DNA from: Pseudomonas sp. WS 5079
GTDB lineage: Bacteria > Pseudomonadota > Gammaproteobacteria > Pseudomonadales > Pseudomonadaceae
Assembly: GCF_012985465.1 (NCBI RefSeq)
Contig: NZ_JAAQWN010000003.1
Span: 548,915-612,914, forward strand
Direction of reading: 5' to 3'
Length of the DNA stretch: 64,000 nucleotides
Position 1 is the first letter of the stretch; each line of letters begins with the position of its first letter. Both the position numbers and the translations under genes were made by a program. This document shows positions 43,348 through 53,399 of this stretch, one piece after another. The notes beneath the pieces are model-generated. The model was not told the origin of the DNA, made no database searches, and saw only the letters and a program-made list of their open reading frames with translations.

Positions 43348-44244
43348 ATGAAGACTCCTAAACGCATTGAACCCCTGATCGAGGACGGTCTGGTCGACGA
43401 AGTGCTGCGCCCACTCATGAGTGGTAAAGAAGCAGCTGTTTATGTGGTGCGCTGCGGCAACGAGTTACGTTGCGCCAAGGTCTACAAGGAGGCGAATAAA
43501 CGAAGTTTTCGTCAGGCGGCCGAATACCAGGAAGGCCGCAAGGTCCGCAACAGCCGGCAGGCCCGGGCGATGGCCAAGGGCTCCAAGTTCGGCAAGAAAG
43601 AAACCGAAGACGCGTGGCAGAACGCCGAAGTGGCGGCCTTGTTTCGCCTGGCCGGTGCCGGTGTGCGTGTGCCCCAGCCCTACGACTTCCTCGAAGGCGT
43701 GTTGCTGATGGAACTGGTGGCCGATGAATACGGTGATGCGGCGCCACGCCTGAACGACGTGGTCCTGGAGCCGGATCAGGCCCGTGAGTATCACGCATTC
43801 CTGATCTCGCAGATCGTATTGATGCTGTGTACCGGCCTGGTGCACGGTGACTTGTCCGAGTTCAACGTACTGTTGACGCCGACGGGACCGGTAATCATCG
43901 ACCTGCCGCAGGCGGTGGACGCGGCGGGTAACAACCACGCATTCACCATGCTCGAGCGGGACGTGGGCAACATGGCTTCGTATTTCGGGCGCTTTGCCCC
44001 GGAATTGAAGGCTACCAAGTACGCCAAGGAAATGTGGGCGCTGTACGAAGCCGGCACCTTGCACCCGGCCAGCGTATTGACCGGCGAGTTCGACGAACCG
44101 GAAGAGTTGGCGGATGTGGGCGGCGTGATGCGCGAGATCGAAGCGGCACGCCTCGACGAAGAGCGGCGCCAGGCGATCCGCGCAGCGGACGATGCGCCAC
44201 CGGGCAAACCGGCGGAGGAACCGCCGCCGCCGTGGATGCAGTGA
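43348..44244 (+). CDS. RIO-type serine protein kinase
   Basis: A 298-residue atypical kinase of the RIO1 family (PA4780-like). Nucleotide-loop region SGKEAAVYVVRC (about 26-37), ATP-binding lysine in CAKVYKE, catalytic HGDLSEFNVLL (about 168-178) and metal-binding IIDLPQAVD (about 185-193) are all present. The C-terminus is acidic and proline-rich. Bacterial RIO kinases are poorly characterised; the archaeal and eukaryotic ones act in ribosome maturation. The 174 bases upstream contain no gene. It ends just before a strong bidirectional terminator. Confidence 0.9.
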   Translation: MKTPKRIEPLIEDGLVDEVLRPLMSGKEAAVYVVRCGNELRCAKVYKEANKRSFRQAAEYQEGRKVRNSRQARAMAKGSKFGKKETEDAWQNAEVAALFRLAGAGVRVPQPYDFLEGVLLMELVADEYGDAAPRLNDVVLEPDQAREYHAFLISQIVLMLCTGLVHGDLSEFNVLLTPTGPVIIDLPQAVDAAGNNHAFTMLERDVGNMASYFGRFAPELKATKYAKEMWALYEAGTLHPASVLTGEFDEPEELADVGGVMREIEAARLDEERRQAIRAADDAPPGKPAEEPPPPWMQ

Positions 44245-44253
44245 TCTGACAAC

Positions 44254-44282
44254 AAAAAATCCGGCCCAGGCCGGATTTTTTG
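44254..44282. terminator. Bidirectional intrinsic terminator between RIO kinase and cueR
   Basis: AAAAAATCCGGCC-CA-GGCCGGATTTTTT: an 8-base GC-rich stem with A-run before and T-run after, so it works in both directions for the convergent transcripts. Confidence 0.93.
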
Positions 44283-44298
44283 TACCCCCGCTCCTTAC

Positions 44299-44700
44299 TC
44301 AGTTACAGCAACTGCCCGACGCCAACTTCTTGAGGATCGGGCAATCGGGCCGGTGATCGCCCTGGCAGTTCTCCATCAGGTCCTGCAAGGTATCGCGCAA
44401 CTGCCCCAGCTCGCGGATCTTGTGGTTCAGCTCATCGATATGCTGGCGAGCCAACGCCTTGACGTCGGCGCTGGCGCGCTGCCGGTCTTGCCACAATTCC
44501 AGCAGCTTGCCGACTTCCTCCAGGGAAAACCCCAGGTCCCGCGAGCGCTTGATAAAGGCCAGGGTATGCAGGTCCTCGTGGTCGTACAGGCGATAGCCGC
44601 TGTCGCTGCGATGGGCCGGCTTGAGCAGGTTGATGGATTCGTAATAGCGAATCATCTTGGCGCTCAAGCCGCTTTGCCGGGCTGCTAGGCCGATGTTCAT
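44299..44700 (-). CDS. cueR: Cu(I)-responsive MerR regulator CueR
   Basis: A 133-residue MerR-family regulator. The helix-turn-helix (about 1-35; [20 protein letters not shown]) and the dimerisation helix are followed by the metal loop. The two Cu(I) ligands are the cysteines in [13 protein letters not shown] (about 110 and 119), and an extra CC pair lies at the C-terminus. The start overlaps the copA stop by 4 bases, so sensor and pump are co-translated. It should act at the dyads at 46934-46958 and 47447-47475. Confidence 0.92.
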   Translation of the reverse strand: MNIGLAARQSGLSAKMIRYYESINLLKPAHRSDSGYRLYDHEDLHTLAFIKRSRDLGFSLEEVGKLLELWQDRQRASADVKALARQHIDELNHKIRELGQLRDTLQDLMENCQGDHRPDCPILKKLASGSCCN

Positions 44701-46898
44701 TGGCGGTGATCCTCCAGATCCTTGGGTTTCCAGGTTTTCAACAGCAGCGCATTGCTGACCACGCTCACGCTGGACAGGGCCATGGCGGCACCGGCCAATA
44801 CTGGGTTGAGCAGGCCGAACACGGCCAGCGGAATGCCGATCAAGTTATACACAAAGGCCCAGAATAGATTCTGCCGGATTTTTGCGTAGGTCTTGCGGCT
44901 GATTTCCAGCGCTGCGGGCACCAGGCGCGGATCGCCGCGCATCAGGGTGATACCGGCCGCGTGCATCGCCACGTCGGTGCCGCCGCCCATGGCGATGCCG
45001 ATATCCGCAGCGGCCAGGGCCGGGGCGTCGTTGATGCCGTCGCCGACCATGGCCACTACCCCGGTCTTTTTCAGCTCGGCGACGGTGGCGGCCTTGTCGG
45101 CAGGCAACACTTCGGCGTGCACATCGTCGATGCCCAGCGCTTGTGCCACCACGCGGGCGCTGCCGCGGTTGTCGCCGGTCAGCAAGTGGCTGCTGATATT
45201 GCGCGCCTTGAGCTGTTGCACGGCTTGCAGGGCACCTTCCTTAAGGGTATCGCCAAAGGCAAACAGGCCCAGTACCCGCAGCTGTGGGCTTTGCTCGATC
45301 AGCCAGGACAAGGTGCGGCCCTCGGCCTCCCAGGCGCTGGCGTGGGCGGCCAGGTCCCCCGGCTTCAAGCCGGTCTCATCGAGCATGCGCCGATTGCCCA
45401 GGGCCAGTTGCCGGCCGTCCAGGGTGCCGGCAATGCCGCGCCCGGTCAGGGATTGGCTGGCGCTGACATCGGCAACCGGCAGGCCTTGTTCGTTACACGC
45501 GTCCAGTACTGCCTTGGCCAATGGGTGTTCGCTGCCGCGTTGCAGGGCGCCGGCCTGTTGCAGCAGCAACGCCTCATTGCCATCTACCGCATGCAGGTGG
45601 GCGATTTTCGGCGCGCCGGAGGTGAGGGTGCCGGTTTTGTCGAACACCACCGCGCTGACTTCGTGGGCGCGCTCCAGGGCTTCGGCATCCTTGATCAGAA
45701 TCCCGTGACGGGCCGCAACGCCGGTGCCGGCCATGATCGCAGTCGGCGTCGCCAGGCCCAATGCGCACGGGCAGGCAATCACCAGTACCGCCACCGCGTT
45801 GATCAATGCGGTTTCCAGCGGCGCACCGTATAACCACCAACCAATCAGGGTGGCGAGGGCGATCACCAACACGGTCGGCACAAATACCTGGCTGACTTTA
45901 TCCACCAGTTTCTGGATCGGCGCCTTGGCGGCCTGGGCGTCTTCGACCAGGCGAATGATGCGCGCCAGCACGCTCTCGGCGCCGAGGGCCAGGGTGCGTA
46001 CCAGCAAACGGCCTTCACCGTTGATCGCACCGCCGGTGACTTTATCCCCAGGCTGTTTCGGTACCGGCAGGCTTTCACCGGTGATCAAGGCTTCGTCTGC
46101 ATGGCTTTGGCCTTCGACCACTTCGCCATCCACCGGGAAACGCTCGCCGGGCTTGACCAGTACCAAGTCGTTGAGGCGCAGCGCGCTGATGGCGACATCT
46201 TGCTCGCGGCCATCAATCACTTGGATCGCCCGCTCCGGCCGCAAGGCCTCCAGGGCCCGGATGGCGCTGGCGGTCTGGCGTTTGGCGCGGCTTTCCAGGT
46301 ATTTGCCGAGCAGCACCAGGGCGATCACCACCGCCGAGGCTTCGAAGTACAGGTGCGGTTCCACCCCAGCCGGGGCGATGAGCCATTGATAGATACTCAG
46401 GCCATACCCGGCGCTGGTGCCGATGGCGACCAGCAGGTCCATGTTGCCCGCACCGGCGCGCACGGCTTTCCAGGCGGCGACATAGAAGCGCGCACCAAAG
46501 ATGAACTGCACCGGTGTGGCGAGAAGGAACTGGATCCAGGCCGGGAGCATCCAGTGCAGGCCGAAGGGCTGCACCAGCATCGGCAACACCAGTGGCAATG
46601 CCAACACAATGGCCATCACCAGTGACCAGCGTTCGCGTTTCAGGCGCTGTTCCTGGCTGGCTTGGGTGGCGGTTTCGCTCTGCGGCAAGGTGGCGGTATA
46701 GCCGGCCTTTTCTACGGCGGCGATCAGTACGGCGGCGTCCATCTGGCCCGCCACCTCGACGTGGGCTCGTTCATTGGCCAGGTTGACGCTGACGCTTTGC
46801 ACGCCGGGCACCTTGTTCAGGGCGCGTTCGACCCGCCCGACGCAACTGGCGCAGGTCATGCCGCTGATCGGCAGGTCGAAGGTGGTGGATCCATTCAT
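44697..46898 (-). CDS. copA: Copper-exporting P1B-type ATPase
   Basis: A 733-residue Cu(I) pump. One N-terminal metal-binding domain has [15 protein letters not shown] (about 13-27). Eight membrane helices follow. The transport motif is C376-P-C378 in [13 protein letters not shown]; the phosphorylation site is [10 protein letters not shown], with [20 protein letters not shown] in the hinge. Only one metal-binding domain is present, against two in many homologues. The promoter upstream has a CueR-type dyad. It forms an operon with cueR. Confidence 0.96.
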   Translation of the reverse strand: MNGSTTFDLPISGMTCASCVGRVERALNKVPGVQSVSVNLANERAHVEVAGQMDAAVLIAAVEKAGYTATLPQSETATQASQEQRLKRERWSLVMAIVLALPLVLPMLVQPFGLHWMLPAWIQFLLATPVQFIFGARFYVAAWKAVRAGAGNMDLLVAIGTSAGYGLSIYQWLIAPAGVEPHLYFEASAVVIALVLLGKYLESRAKRQTASAIRALEALRPERAIQVIDGREQDVAISALRLNDLVLVKPGERFPVDGEVVEGQSHADEALITGESLPVPKQPGDKVTGGAINGEGRLLVRTLALGAESVLARIIRLVEDAQAAKAPIQKLVDKVSQVFVPTVLVIALATLIGWWLYGAPLETALINAVAVLVIACPCALGLATPTAIMAGTGVAARHGILIKDAEALERAHEVSAVVFDKTGTLTSGAPKIAHLHAVDGNEALLLQQAGALQRGSEHPLAKAVLDACNEQGLPVADVSASQSLTGRGIAGTLDGRQLALGNRRMLDETGLKPGDLAAHASAWEAEGRTLSWLIEQSPQLRVLGLFAFGDTLKEGALQAVQQLKARNISSHLLTGDNRGSARVVAQALGIDDVHAEVLPADKAATVAELKKTGVVAMVGDGINDAPALAAADIGIAMGGGTDVAMHAAGITLMRGDPRLVPAALEISRKTYAKIRQNLFWAFVYNLIGIPLAVFGLLNPVLAGAAMALSSVSVVSNALLLKTWKPKDLEDHRQ

Positions 46899-46933
46899 GG
46901 GGCAGTCCTCCAGGAGTAGTTGCCTGTAGGATC

Positions 46934-46958
46934 AACCTTAACCTTAGGGGAAGGTCAA
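46934..46958 (-). promoter_or_regulatory. CueR-type operator/promoter of copA-cueR
   Basis: On the minus strand, TTGACC (-35, 46953-46958) is followed by ACCTT-CCCCTAAGGTT-AAGGT, an interrupted dyad with the long 19-20 base spacer typical of MerR-family promoters. The -10 is poor (GATCCT or nearby), as expected for a promoter that needs DNA distortion. Confidence 0.7.
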
Positions 46959-46978
46959 GCTCCATTATCCCGCGTGGT

Positions 46979-47359
46979 TCAATAGCCCAGTTTTGCAGGC
47001 TTTAGGTACATGCCGTCTGCGCCTTGGGCAATGCGCAGCTTGCGCACGTCGCCAGCTTTCAACTCGATGGTTTGTGCCTTGGGCGCCAACAGTCCCGGCA
47101 GGCAGCCAGGCGCCTGGCCCGGCAACAGTTTGAGACGCAGCGAGACCCGGCCTGCGGGGAAGTTGAACGAGGTGGCCTGCTCCTGGAACAGCCGGCCGGC
47201 CAGTTGATCATTGACGTACAGGCCAATCTCGCAATTGGTGGGCACTTCCAGGCGTTCCCTGGAAATGATCAGCACCCCATAGTCCTCGGCGGCGCTGGCC
47301 TGGGGGACAGTGGCGAACAGGCTGAGCAGGCTCACAAGGCCAAAAAACGACCAGCGCAT
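46979..47359 (-). CDS. Periplasmic protein of unknown function in the copper locus
   Basis: A 126-residue exported protein with signal MRWSFFGLVSLLSLFATVPQ ending ASAAED. The start is the ATG at 47357-47359 with GGAGA 7 bases upstream; a longer frame from 47491 would cross the copZ promoter. The mature part is beta-rich (LIISRERLEVPTNCEIGLYV, RVSLRLKLLPG, QTIELKAGDVRKLRI) with two cysteines (NCE and GCL) that could pair. I recognise no named family. It lies between copA and copZ and divergent from copZ, so copper control is possible, but no metal motif is evident. Confidence 0.72.
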   Translation of the reverse strand: MRWSFFGLVSLLSLFATVPQASAAEDYGVLIISRERLEVPTNCEIGLYVNDQLAGRLFQEQATSFNFPAGRVSLRLKLLPGQAPGCLPGLLAPKAQTIELKAGDVRKLRIAQGADGMYLKPAKLGY

Positions 47360-47446
47360 GGTGAATTCTCCGGGTTTCAAATCGTGGATGGTTGCAGCTT
47401 GGCCGACGCCGCCAGGGAATGCCAGCCCGGCAGTTGTTTTCAGCGC

Positions 47447-47475
47447 TTGACCTTGCCATCGTGGCAAGGATGAAA
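47447..47475 (+). promoter_or_regulatory. CueR-type operator/promoter of copZ
   Basis: TTGACC (-35, 47447-47452) overlaps a perfect dyad CCTTGCCA-tcg-TGGCAAGG (47451-47469). The -10 region, GAAACT, lies after a 19-base spacer. This is the classic MerR/CueR promoter geometry. It faces copZ. Confidence 0.85.
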
Positions 47476-47506
47476 CTGGGCGAAACCTCACTCAAGGAGT
47501 CATGTC

Positions 47507-47704
47507 ATGCAAATATTCAGCGTTGAAGGAATGACCTGCGGCCATTGCGTTCGGGCCGTGACCCAAGCAGTACAATCCAGAGATCCGGCCGCTAGCGTGA
47601 ATGTAGATCTGAAAGCCAAGGAAGTCGGCGTGGTAAGTCGCTTGTCGCCGGAAGAAGTGATCAGCCTGATCACCGAAGAAGGCTACAACGCCAGGCTCGC
47701 CTGA
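47507..47704 (+). CDS. copZ: Copper chaperone CopZ
   Basis: A 65-residue HMA-domain protein. The Cu(I) site is C11-x-x-C14 in GMTCGHCVRAV. The length and beta-alpha-beta-beta-alpha-beta pattern fit CopZ. Start ATG with CAAGGAG upstream. It buffers Cu(I) and delivers it to CopA. It is expressed from its own CueR-type promoter rather than as part of copA. Confidence 0.95.
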   Translation: MQIFSVEGMTCGHCVRAVTQAVQSRDPAASVNVDLKAKEVGVVSRLSPEEVISLITEEGYNARLA

Positions 47705-47790
47705 TTATTTAATAGGTAGCGAGCTAACGTAATGTTCAAGGCACCCAAGCGCGGCTAGACTGTCGGGCTGCCGACTCTTCCGGGTGCCTG

Positions 47791-48984
47791 ATGAACCTTC
47801 GCATAATCCTTATTCTGGGGGCCTTGAGCGCATTTGCGCCGCTGGCCATCGACTTTTATCTACCGGGCTTCCCGGCCATGGCCGTGGCGTTCGGTACCGA
47901 CGAAAAACATATCCAGCTGACCCTGGCGGTGTACTTCACCGGCCTGGCGATCGGCCAGTTGATCTATGGGCCGCTGGCGGATCGTTTTGGCCGGCGTATC
48001 CCGCTGTTGAGCGGCGTCACCCTGTTCACCGTGGCCTCCTTGGCGTGCGCCTATGCGCCGTCCCTGGAGTGGCTGATCGGTGCGCGTTTCGTCCAGGCCC
48101 TGGGCGGGTGTGCGGGCATGGTGATTTCCCGGGCGGTGGTCAGCGACAAGTGCGACGCGGTGGGCTCGGCCAAGGTCTTTTCGCAGTTGATGCTGGTGGT
48201 CGGGCTGGCACCGATCCTGGCACCGATGCTCGGTGGGGTAATGGTCAGCCTGTGGAGCTGGCAGTCGATTTTCCTCGCGCTGACGGTATTTAGCGTCGGC
48301 GCCGGGGTGGCGGTGGCTGTCGGTTTGCCGGAGAGCTTCCCGGCTCATCAGCCTCGGCAGCCATTGTCCGGGGCGTTGCGCCAGTACGGACGCCTGCTGG
48401 CCGACCGGGTGTACCTGGGCTATGCCGTGACCGGTGGCATCGCGATTGGCGGGATGTTTGCCTACATTGCTGGTTCGCCTTTCGTGTTTATCAAGCTCTA
48501 CGGCGTGCCGGCCGAGCACTATGGCTGGCTGTTTGGCACCAATGCCGCGGGTTTTATCCTGGTGGCCCAGGTCAACGCGCGGCTGCTGGCCAAGCGCGGC
48601 CCGGCGTTTCTGCTGACCCGCACGGTGTGGGTGTACCTCGCGGCGGCGCTGGCGTTGCTGGCGGTCAGTGCTCTGCATACCCAGGCGTTGTGGCCGCTGC
48701 TGGTGCCGCTGTTCCTGTGTATCGCCAGCCTGGGCTGCATCATGCCCAATACCTCGGCGTGCGCCATGAACGGCCAGGGCGCGCGGGCCGGTAGCGCGTC
48801 GGCCCTTTTGGGTTGCATTCAGTTTGGGGTGGCGGCGGGGGCGGCATCGTTGGTCGGCGCATTGCACGACGGCACGGCCATGCCGATGTCGATCGTCATC
48901 AGTCTGTGCGGGGTGTTGGCGGTAGTGGTGGCCATGTTGACCCAGCGCCTGCAACGGCAGCGTGCCTTGCAAGCGCAGGTCTGA
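47791..48984 (+). CDS. Bcr/CflA family MFS drug exporter
   Basis: A 397-residue major facilitator protein with 12 hydrophobic segments. The N-terminal ALSAFAPLAIDFYLPGFPAM with its DxYLP motif and the loop GPLADRFGRRIPLL are hallmarks of the Bcr/CflA subfamily of H+-coupled exporters (sulfonamide, bicyclomycin, chloramphenicol in homologues). The substrate here is unknown. It is single-gene, 86 bases downstream of copZ, with no regulator adjacent. Confidence 0.9.
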   Translation: MNLRIILILGALSAFAPLAIDFYLPGFPAMAVAFGTDEKHIQLTLAVYFTGLAIGQLIYGPLADRFGRRIPLLSGVTLFTVASLACAYAPSLEWLIGARFVQALGGCAGMVISRAVVSDKCDAVGSAKVFSQLMLVVGLAPILAPMLGGVMVSLWSWQSIFLALTVFSVGAGVAVAVGLPESFPAHQPRQPLSGALRQYGRLLADRVYLGYAVTGGIAIGGMFAYIAGSPFVFIKLYGVPAEHYGWLFGTNAAGFILVAQVNARLLAKRGPAFLLTRTVWVYLAAALALLAVSALHTQALWPLLVPLFLCIASLGCIMPNTSACAMNGQGARAGSASALLGCIQFGVAAGAASLVGALHDGTAMPMSIVISLCGVLAVVVAMLTQRLQRQRALQAQV

Positions 48985-48992
48985 CGGCGTTT

Positions 48993-49172
48993 TCAGCCAG
49001 TAGCGCGCTGCTGGCTTTCGGGAAAGCGGTGGGGTGCCTGGATCCGGTTTTGCAGGGTATTGGCGAAGGCGCGGGCCTCGGCTTCACTGCGGAAGGTAAA
49101 GGCATCGTGGTCCAGGCGAACCTGCCATTTGTTGCCTTGGGATTTTGCTAACGCTTTTATCAGGATCTTCAT
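48993..49172 (-). CDS. Small conserved hypothetical protein
   Basis: A 59-residue protein beginning MKILIKALAKSQGNKWQVRL with SEAEARAFANTLQNRI in its middle. The ATG at 49170-49172 has GAGGAA 8 bases upstream; a start at 49187 would add five residues. It is basic, without membrane span. The layout (a short strand pair and one helix) resembles small proteins with a motif like that of SPOR or DUF-type domains, but I cannot assign one. It is convergent with the MFS gene, whose stop lies 8 bases away. Confidence 0.6.
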   Translation of the reverse strand: MKILIKALAKSQGNKWQVRLDHDAFTFRSEAEARAFANTLQNRIQAPHRFPESQQRATG

Positions 49173-49321
49173 TGCTGACTTCCTCACGTAAAAGATTGCG
49201 TGGCAAAGGCGGCCAATATAAACCCGAATACGCTCACAAATATGACAAGGATCAAGTGTCTGACTAGCGGTGCCGTCCTTTACCTACAACGATAGCGGAC
49301 GACACTCACAGAGCCCGCGTC

Positions 49322-50335
49322 TTAGAAGCCGTCCAGCACAATCTTGCCCTTGGCCTTGCCGCTTTCCAGCAACCCGTGGGCGCGGCGCAGGTTCTCTGCG
49401 TTGATCACGCCGAAGTGTTCGCCCACCGTGGTTTTCAGGGTGCCGGCGTCGATCAGCTCGGCCACGCGGTTGAGCAGGTTGTGTTGCTCGATCATGTCGG
49501 CAGTCTCGAACATCGACCGGGTGTACATGAACTCCCAATGCAGCGACAGGCTCTTGCGCTTGAGCTTGAGCACGTCCAGCGACTTGGGATCATCGATCAA
49601 TGCCAGTTTGCCCTGGGGCACAAGGGCTTCGACCAACTGGTCCAGATGCTGGTCGGTCTGGGTCAGGCTGGCGACGTGGGTCACCTGCGGGTGGCCTGCG
49701 CGCTTGAGCTCTTCGCTCAGGGGCTGGCTGTGATCGACCACCAGGTCGGCCCCCAGGTCCTTGGCCCAGGCCTGGGTTTGCGGGCGCGAGGCACTGCCAA
49801 TGACCTTGAGCGCGGTGAGTTGCGCCGCCAGTTGGGTGAGGATCGACCCCACGCCACCGGCAGCGCCGACAATCAGCAGGCTCTGGCCTTGATCGGTCTT
49901 GCCTTCAGGGACTTGCAGGCGTTCGAACAGCAGTTCCCAGGCGGTGATAGCGGTCAGCGGCAGGGCAGCGGCTTCGGCAAAACCCAGGCTCTTGGGCATA
50001 TGGCCGACGATGCGCTCATCCACGGTGTGCAGCTCGCTGTTGCCGCCCGGGCGTGTCAGGGAGCCGGCGTAGAACACCTTGTCGCCGGCCTTGAACAGTG
50101 TCACTTCGCTGCCGACGGCCTTGACCACGCCCGCAACGTCCCAGCCCAACACCTTGGCCGCGCCGTTTTCCGGGGCGACGTTCTGGCGGATCTTGGTGTC
50201 CACCGGGTTGACCGAGATGGCTTTGACTTCTACCAGCAGGTCGCGCGGGCCGGCCACCGGCTCAGGCAATTGGATATCTTGCAGGGACTTGGGGTCGTTG
50301 ATTGGCAATGCGGCGTAGTAGGCGATGGCTTTCAT
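49322..50335 (-). CDS. MDR-family zinc-type alcohol dehydrogenase/quinone oxidoreductase
   Basis: A 337-residue medium-chain reductase. GroES-like N-terminal domain (about 1-130; VDTKIRQNVAPENG and VLGWDVAGVVKAVGSEV), then Rossmann domain with LLIVGAAGGVGSILTQLAAQ (about 150-170). The usual structural-zinc cysteines are absent, so despite the family name it is likely a zinc-independent NADPH oxidoreductase for quinones or enones. It is divergent from the LysR gene at 50452, its probable regulator, across 116 bases. Confidence 0.9.
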   Translation of the reverse strand: MKAIAYYAALPINDPKSLQDIQLPEPVAGPRDLLVEVKAISVNPVDTKIRQNVAPENGAAKVLGWDVAGVVKAVGSEVTLFKAGDKVFYAGSLTRPGGNSELHTVDERIVGHMPKSLGFAEAAALPLTAITAWELLFERLQVPEGKTDQGQSLLIVGAAGGVGSILTQLAAQLTALKVIGSASRPQTQAWAKDLGADLVVDHSQPLSEELKRAGHPQVTHVASLTQTDQHLDQLVEALVPQGKLALIDDPKSLDVLKLKRKSLSLHWEFMYTRSMFETADMIEQHNLLNRVAELIDAGTLKTTVGEHFGVINAENLRRAHGLLESGKAKGKIVLDGF

Positions 50336-50451
50336 GACGAGTTCCAGGGTGTGTGGAAGGGAATAGGTGGATCATTGGCTATTTCTCTTGCAGATAAAAC
50401 CCGCTAAAAGAGCAGTCTCTTTCAATATATTTTTGATAATTAGTCGGGGCG

Positions 50452-51387
50452 ATGCTCATGCTGCGTTTTGATGATTTGCAGTTGTTCGTGCGTGCGGCGG
50501 ATTTGGGCAGTTTGTCTGCCGCCGCCCGGGTCATGGATATGTCGGCGGCGGTAGCCAGTGCCGCGTTGAAACGCATCGAGCAACAATTGGGCGTGCGCTT
50601 GCTGGCTCGCTCCACCCGCAGCCTGCGCCTGACCGCCGAGGGCGAGGGCTTCTTGCAGTACGCCCGTGGTGCCTTGAGCCAACTGGATGAAGGCCGGCGC
50701 CTGCTGGCCAGCGGTCAGGATCATGTCAGCGGTGTCCTGCAACTGTCGGCGCCTTCGGACTTCGGACGCAACCTACTATTGCCGTGGCTCGACGAATTTC
50801 AACGTGAGCACCCGCAATTGAGCGTACGCCTGCTGCTGGGCGACCGGATCGCCGACCTGTTCCGCCAGCCGGTGGATATCGCCTTGCGCTACGGCGAACC
50901 CGAGGACTCGAGCCTGGTGGCTTTGCCTGTGGCGCCGGACAATCGCCGGGTGCTGTGCGCGGCGCCCGGCTACCTGGCCCGCCATGGCGAGCCGCGCCAC
51001 CTGGAGGAGTTGGCCCAGCACAATTGCCTGCTTTACATGCTCGGCAGCCGGGTGCACGACCATTGGAGCTTTCGCGATGGCAAGCGGGAAATCAGCCTGA
51101 CCGTCACCGGTGACCGCTTCAGTGATGATGCCGATGTGGTGCGGCGCTGGGCCGTGGCCGGGGTGGGCATTGCCTACAAGTCCTGGCTGGATGTCAGCGC
51201 CGACGTGCTGGCCGGCCGTCTGCAGTTGCTCTTGCCGGAGCTGCAGGGTGAGCGCACACCGCTCAATCTGCTGTGCGCCCACCGCGCGCAATTGAGTAAA
51301 CCGATCAATCTCCTGCGAGAAATGCTCGTGGCACGTTGTGGGAAGTTGAGCGCGCAGTTGCCTGAACGGCGAGGGACTACGCAATAA
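50452..51387 (+). CDS. LysR family regulator
   Basis: A 311-residue LysR regulator. The helix-turn-helix is at about 6-62 (LQLFVRAADLGSLSAAARVM, then ASAALKRIEQQLGVRLL), and the effector domain starts at about 90 (VSGVLQLSAPSDFGRNLLLP). Starts at 50452 and 50458 are both possible; the second fits homologues that begin MLRFDDLQLF. The divergent oxidoreductase gene at 49322-50335 is the likely target, as in many LysR-MDR pairs. Confidence 0.88.
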   Translation: MLMLRFDDLQLFVRAADLGSLSAAARVMDMSAAVASAALKRIEQQLGVRLLARSTRSLRLTAEGEGFLQYARGALSQLDEGRRLLASGQDHVSGVLQLSAPSDFGRNLLLPWLDEFQREHPQLSVRLLLGDRIADLFRQPVDIALRYGEPEDSSLVALPVAPDNRRVLCAAPGYLARHGEPRHLEELAQHNCLLYMLGSRVHDHWSFRDGKREISLTVTGDRFSDDADVVRRWAVAGVGIAYKSWLDVSADVLAGRLQLLLPELQGERTPLNLLCAHRAQLSKPINLLREMLVARCGKLSAQLPERRGTTQ

Positions 51388-51521
51388 CCCCAGGGGATTC
51401 AGGAAATTTCAGGCAGTTGCTGTAGCTGATTTGGCTGTAAGACGCCACGGAATCTGCTGCTTACACACTTATACTTTTGCGCGGAATGGAGCAGACCAAC
51501 GATTCAACAGGGAGTGAGTAT

Positions 51522-52220
51522 ATGGAACAGGCACCTTGCATCAGCCAGATCGCCACCTTGCTGGCCGACCCTAAGCGCACCGCGATGATCTGGGCATTGA
51601 TGGACGGCTCGGCCAAGCCGTCTGAAGAACTGGCGATGTTGGCTGGGTTATCGGCGTCATCGGCCAATGCGCATCTGGCGCGGTTGGCGGCGGGTGGATT
51701 GCTGCGTATTGAAGCCCGTGGGCGCAAACGCTTCTTCCGCATGGCGGCGGCGGATGTGGGCGCGGCAGTCGATGCGTTGGCCAGTACCACAATTGCCAGT
51801 GTGGCACGCATTGCGCCCAGCCGGCCGGTGGCGGCGTTGCTGGCGCCGGCAGCGTTGCGCCAGGCGCGGCTGTGCCATGACCACTTGGGCGGGGAAATGG
51901 CGGCGGCACTTTATCAACGCATGCTGCTGGCGAAGTGGATCGAGCGCTACGAACAGCGGATCCATGTGACGCCCCTGGGCGCACGGCATTTGGCCGAGCA
52001 CGGCATTTTTACCCAGGCCTTGGCCCATCAGGGTTACTCGACGCTGGCTTGCGACTGTTTTGACTGGAGCGAGCAGCAGCCGCACCTGGGTGGGGCGCTG
52101 GGGGCGGGATTGTTGCAATTGTTCATGCAGTCGCGCTGGTTGAAGACGATCAACGAGTCGAGCGCACTGCAGGTCACCGAGGCCGGGCGCCTGGAAATTG
52201 CCCGGATAGCGGCTGTGTAG
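51522..52220 (+). CDS. ArsR-like winged-helix regulator
   Basis: A 232-residue protein with an N-terminal ArsR-type winged helix (about 5-75; LADPKRTAMIWALMDGSAKP and ASSANAHLARLAAGGLLRIE) and a longer C-terminal helical domain that contains CHDHLGGEMAAALYQRM and ACDCFDW. The cysteines and histidines there might bind metal, but the classical ArsR metal sites are not evident. The start at 51522 has GGGAG 7 bases upstream. The TAG stop is part of a REP palindrome. No obvious target gene is divergent. Confidence 0.8.
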   Translation: MEQAPCISQIATLLADPKRTAMIWALMDGSAKPSEELAMLAGLSASSANAHLARLAAGGLLRIEARGRKRFFRMAAADVGAAVDALASTTIASVARIAPSRPVAALLAPAALRQARLCHDHLGGEMAAALYQRMLLAKWIERYEQRIHVTPLGARHLAEHGIFTQALAHQGYSTLACDCFDWSEQQPHLGGALGAGLLQLFMQSRWLKTINESSALQVTEAGRLEIARIAAV

Positions 52221-52242
52221 GAGCCGGCAAGCCGGCTCCTGC
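52215..52242. repeat. Single REP palindrome overlapping the ArsR-like gene stop
   Basis: TGTAGGAGCCGGCAAGCCGG followed by CTCCTGCC. Its TAG (52218-52220) is the stop codon of the ArsR-like gene. It may also act as transcript end between this gene and the convergent deaminase gene. Confidence 0.8.
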
Positions 52243-52251
52243 CTGGGTTGC

Positions 52252-53238
<987 letters not shown>

Positions 53239-53399
53239 CTACAGGCCAGGGCGCAAATAATCGGTAAAACCTGACCGAGCGGTAAGCATTGTTCGTGCCT
53301 GCGGCAATGGGTGAATGAACTAAGGTGTAACGAAACGTTAGCGAATCGCCGCAGTCTGTACCCCATCAATGACTGAATCGCCGCTCGAAAAGGCCCGCA

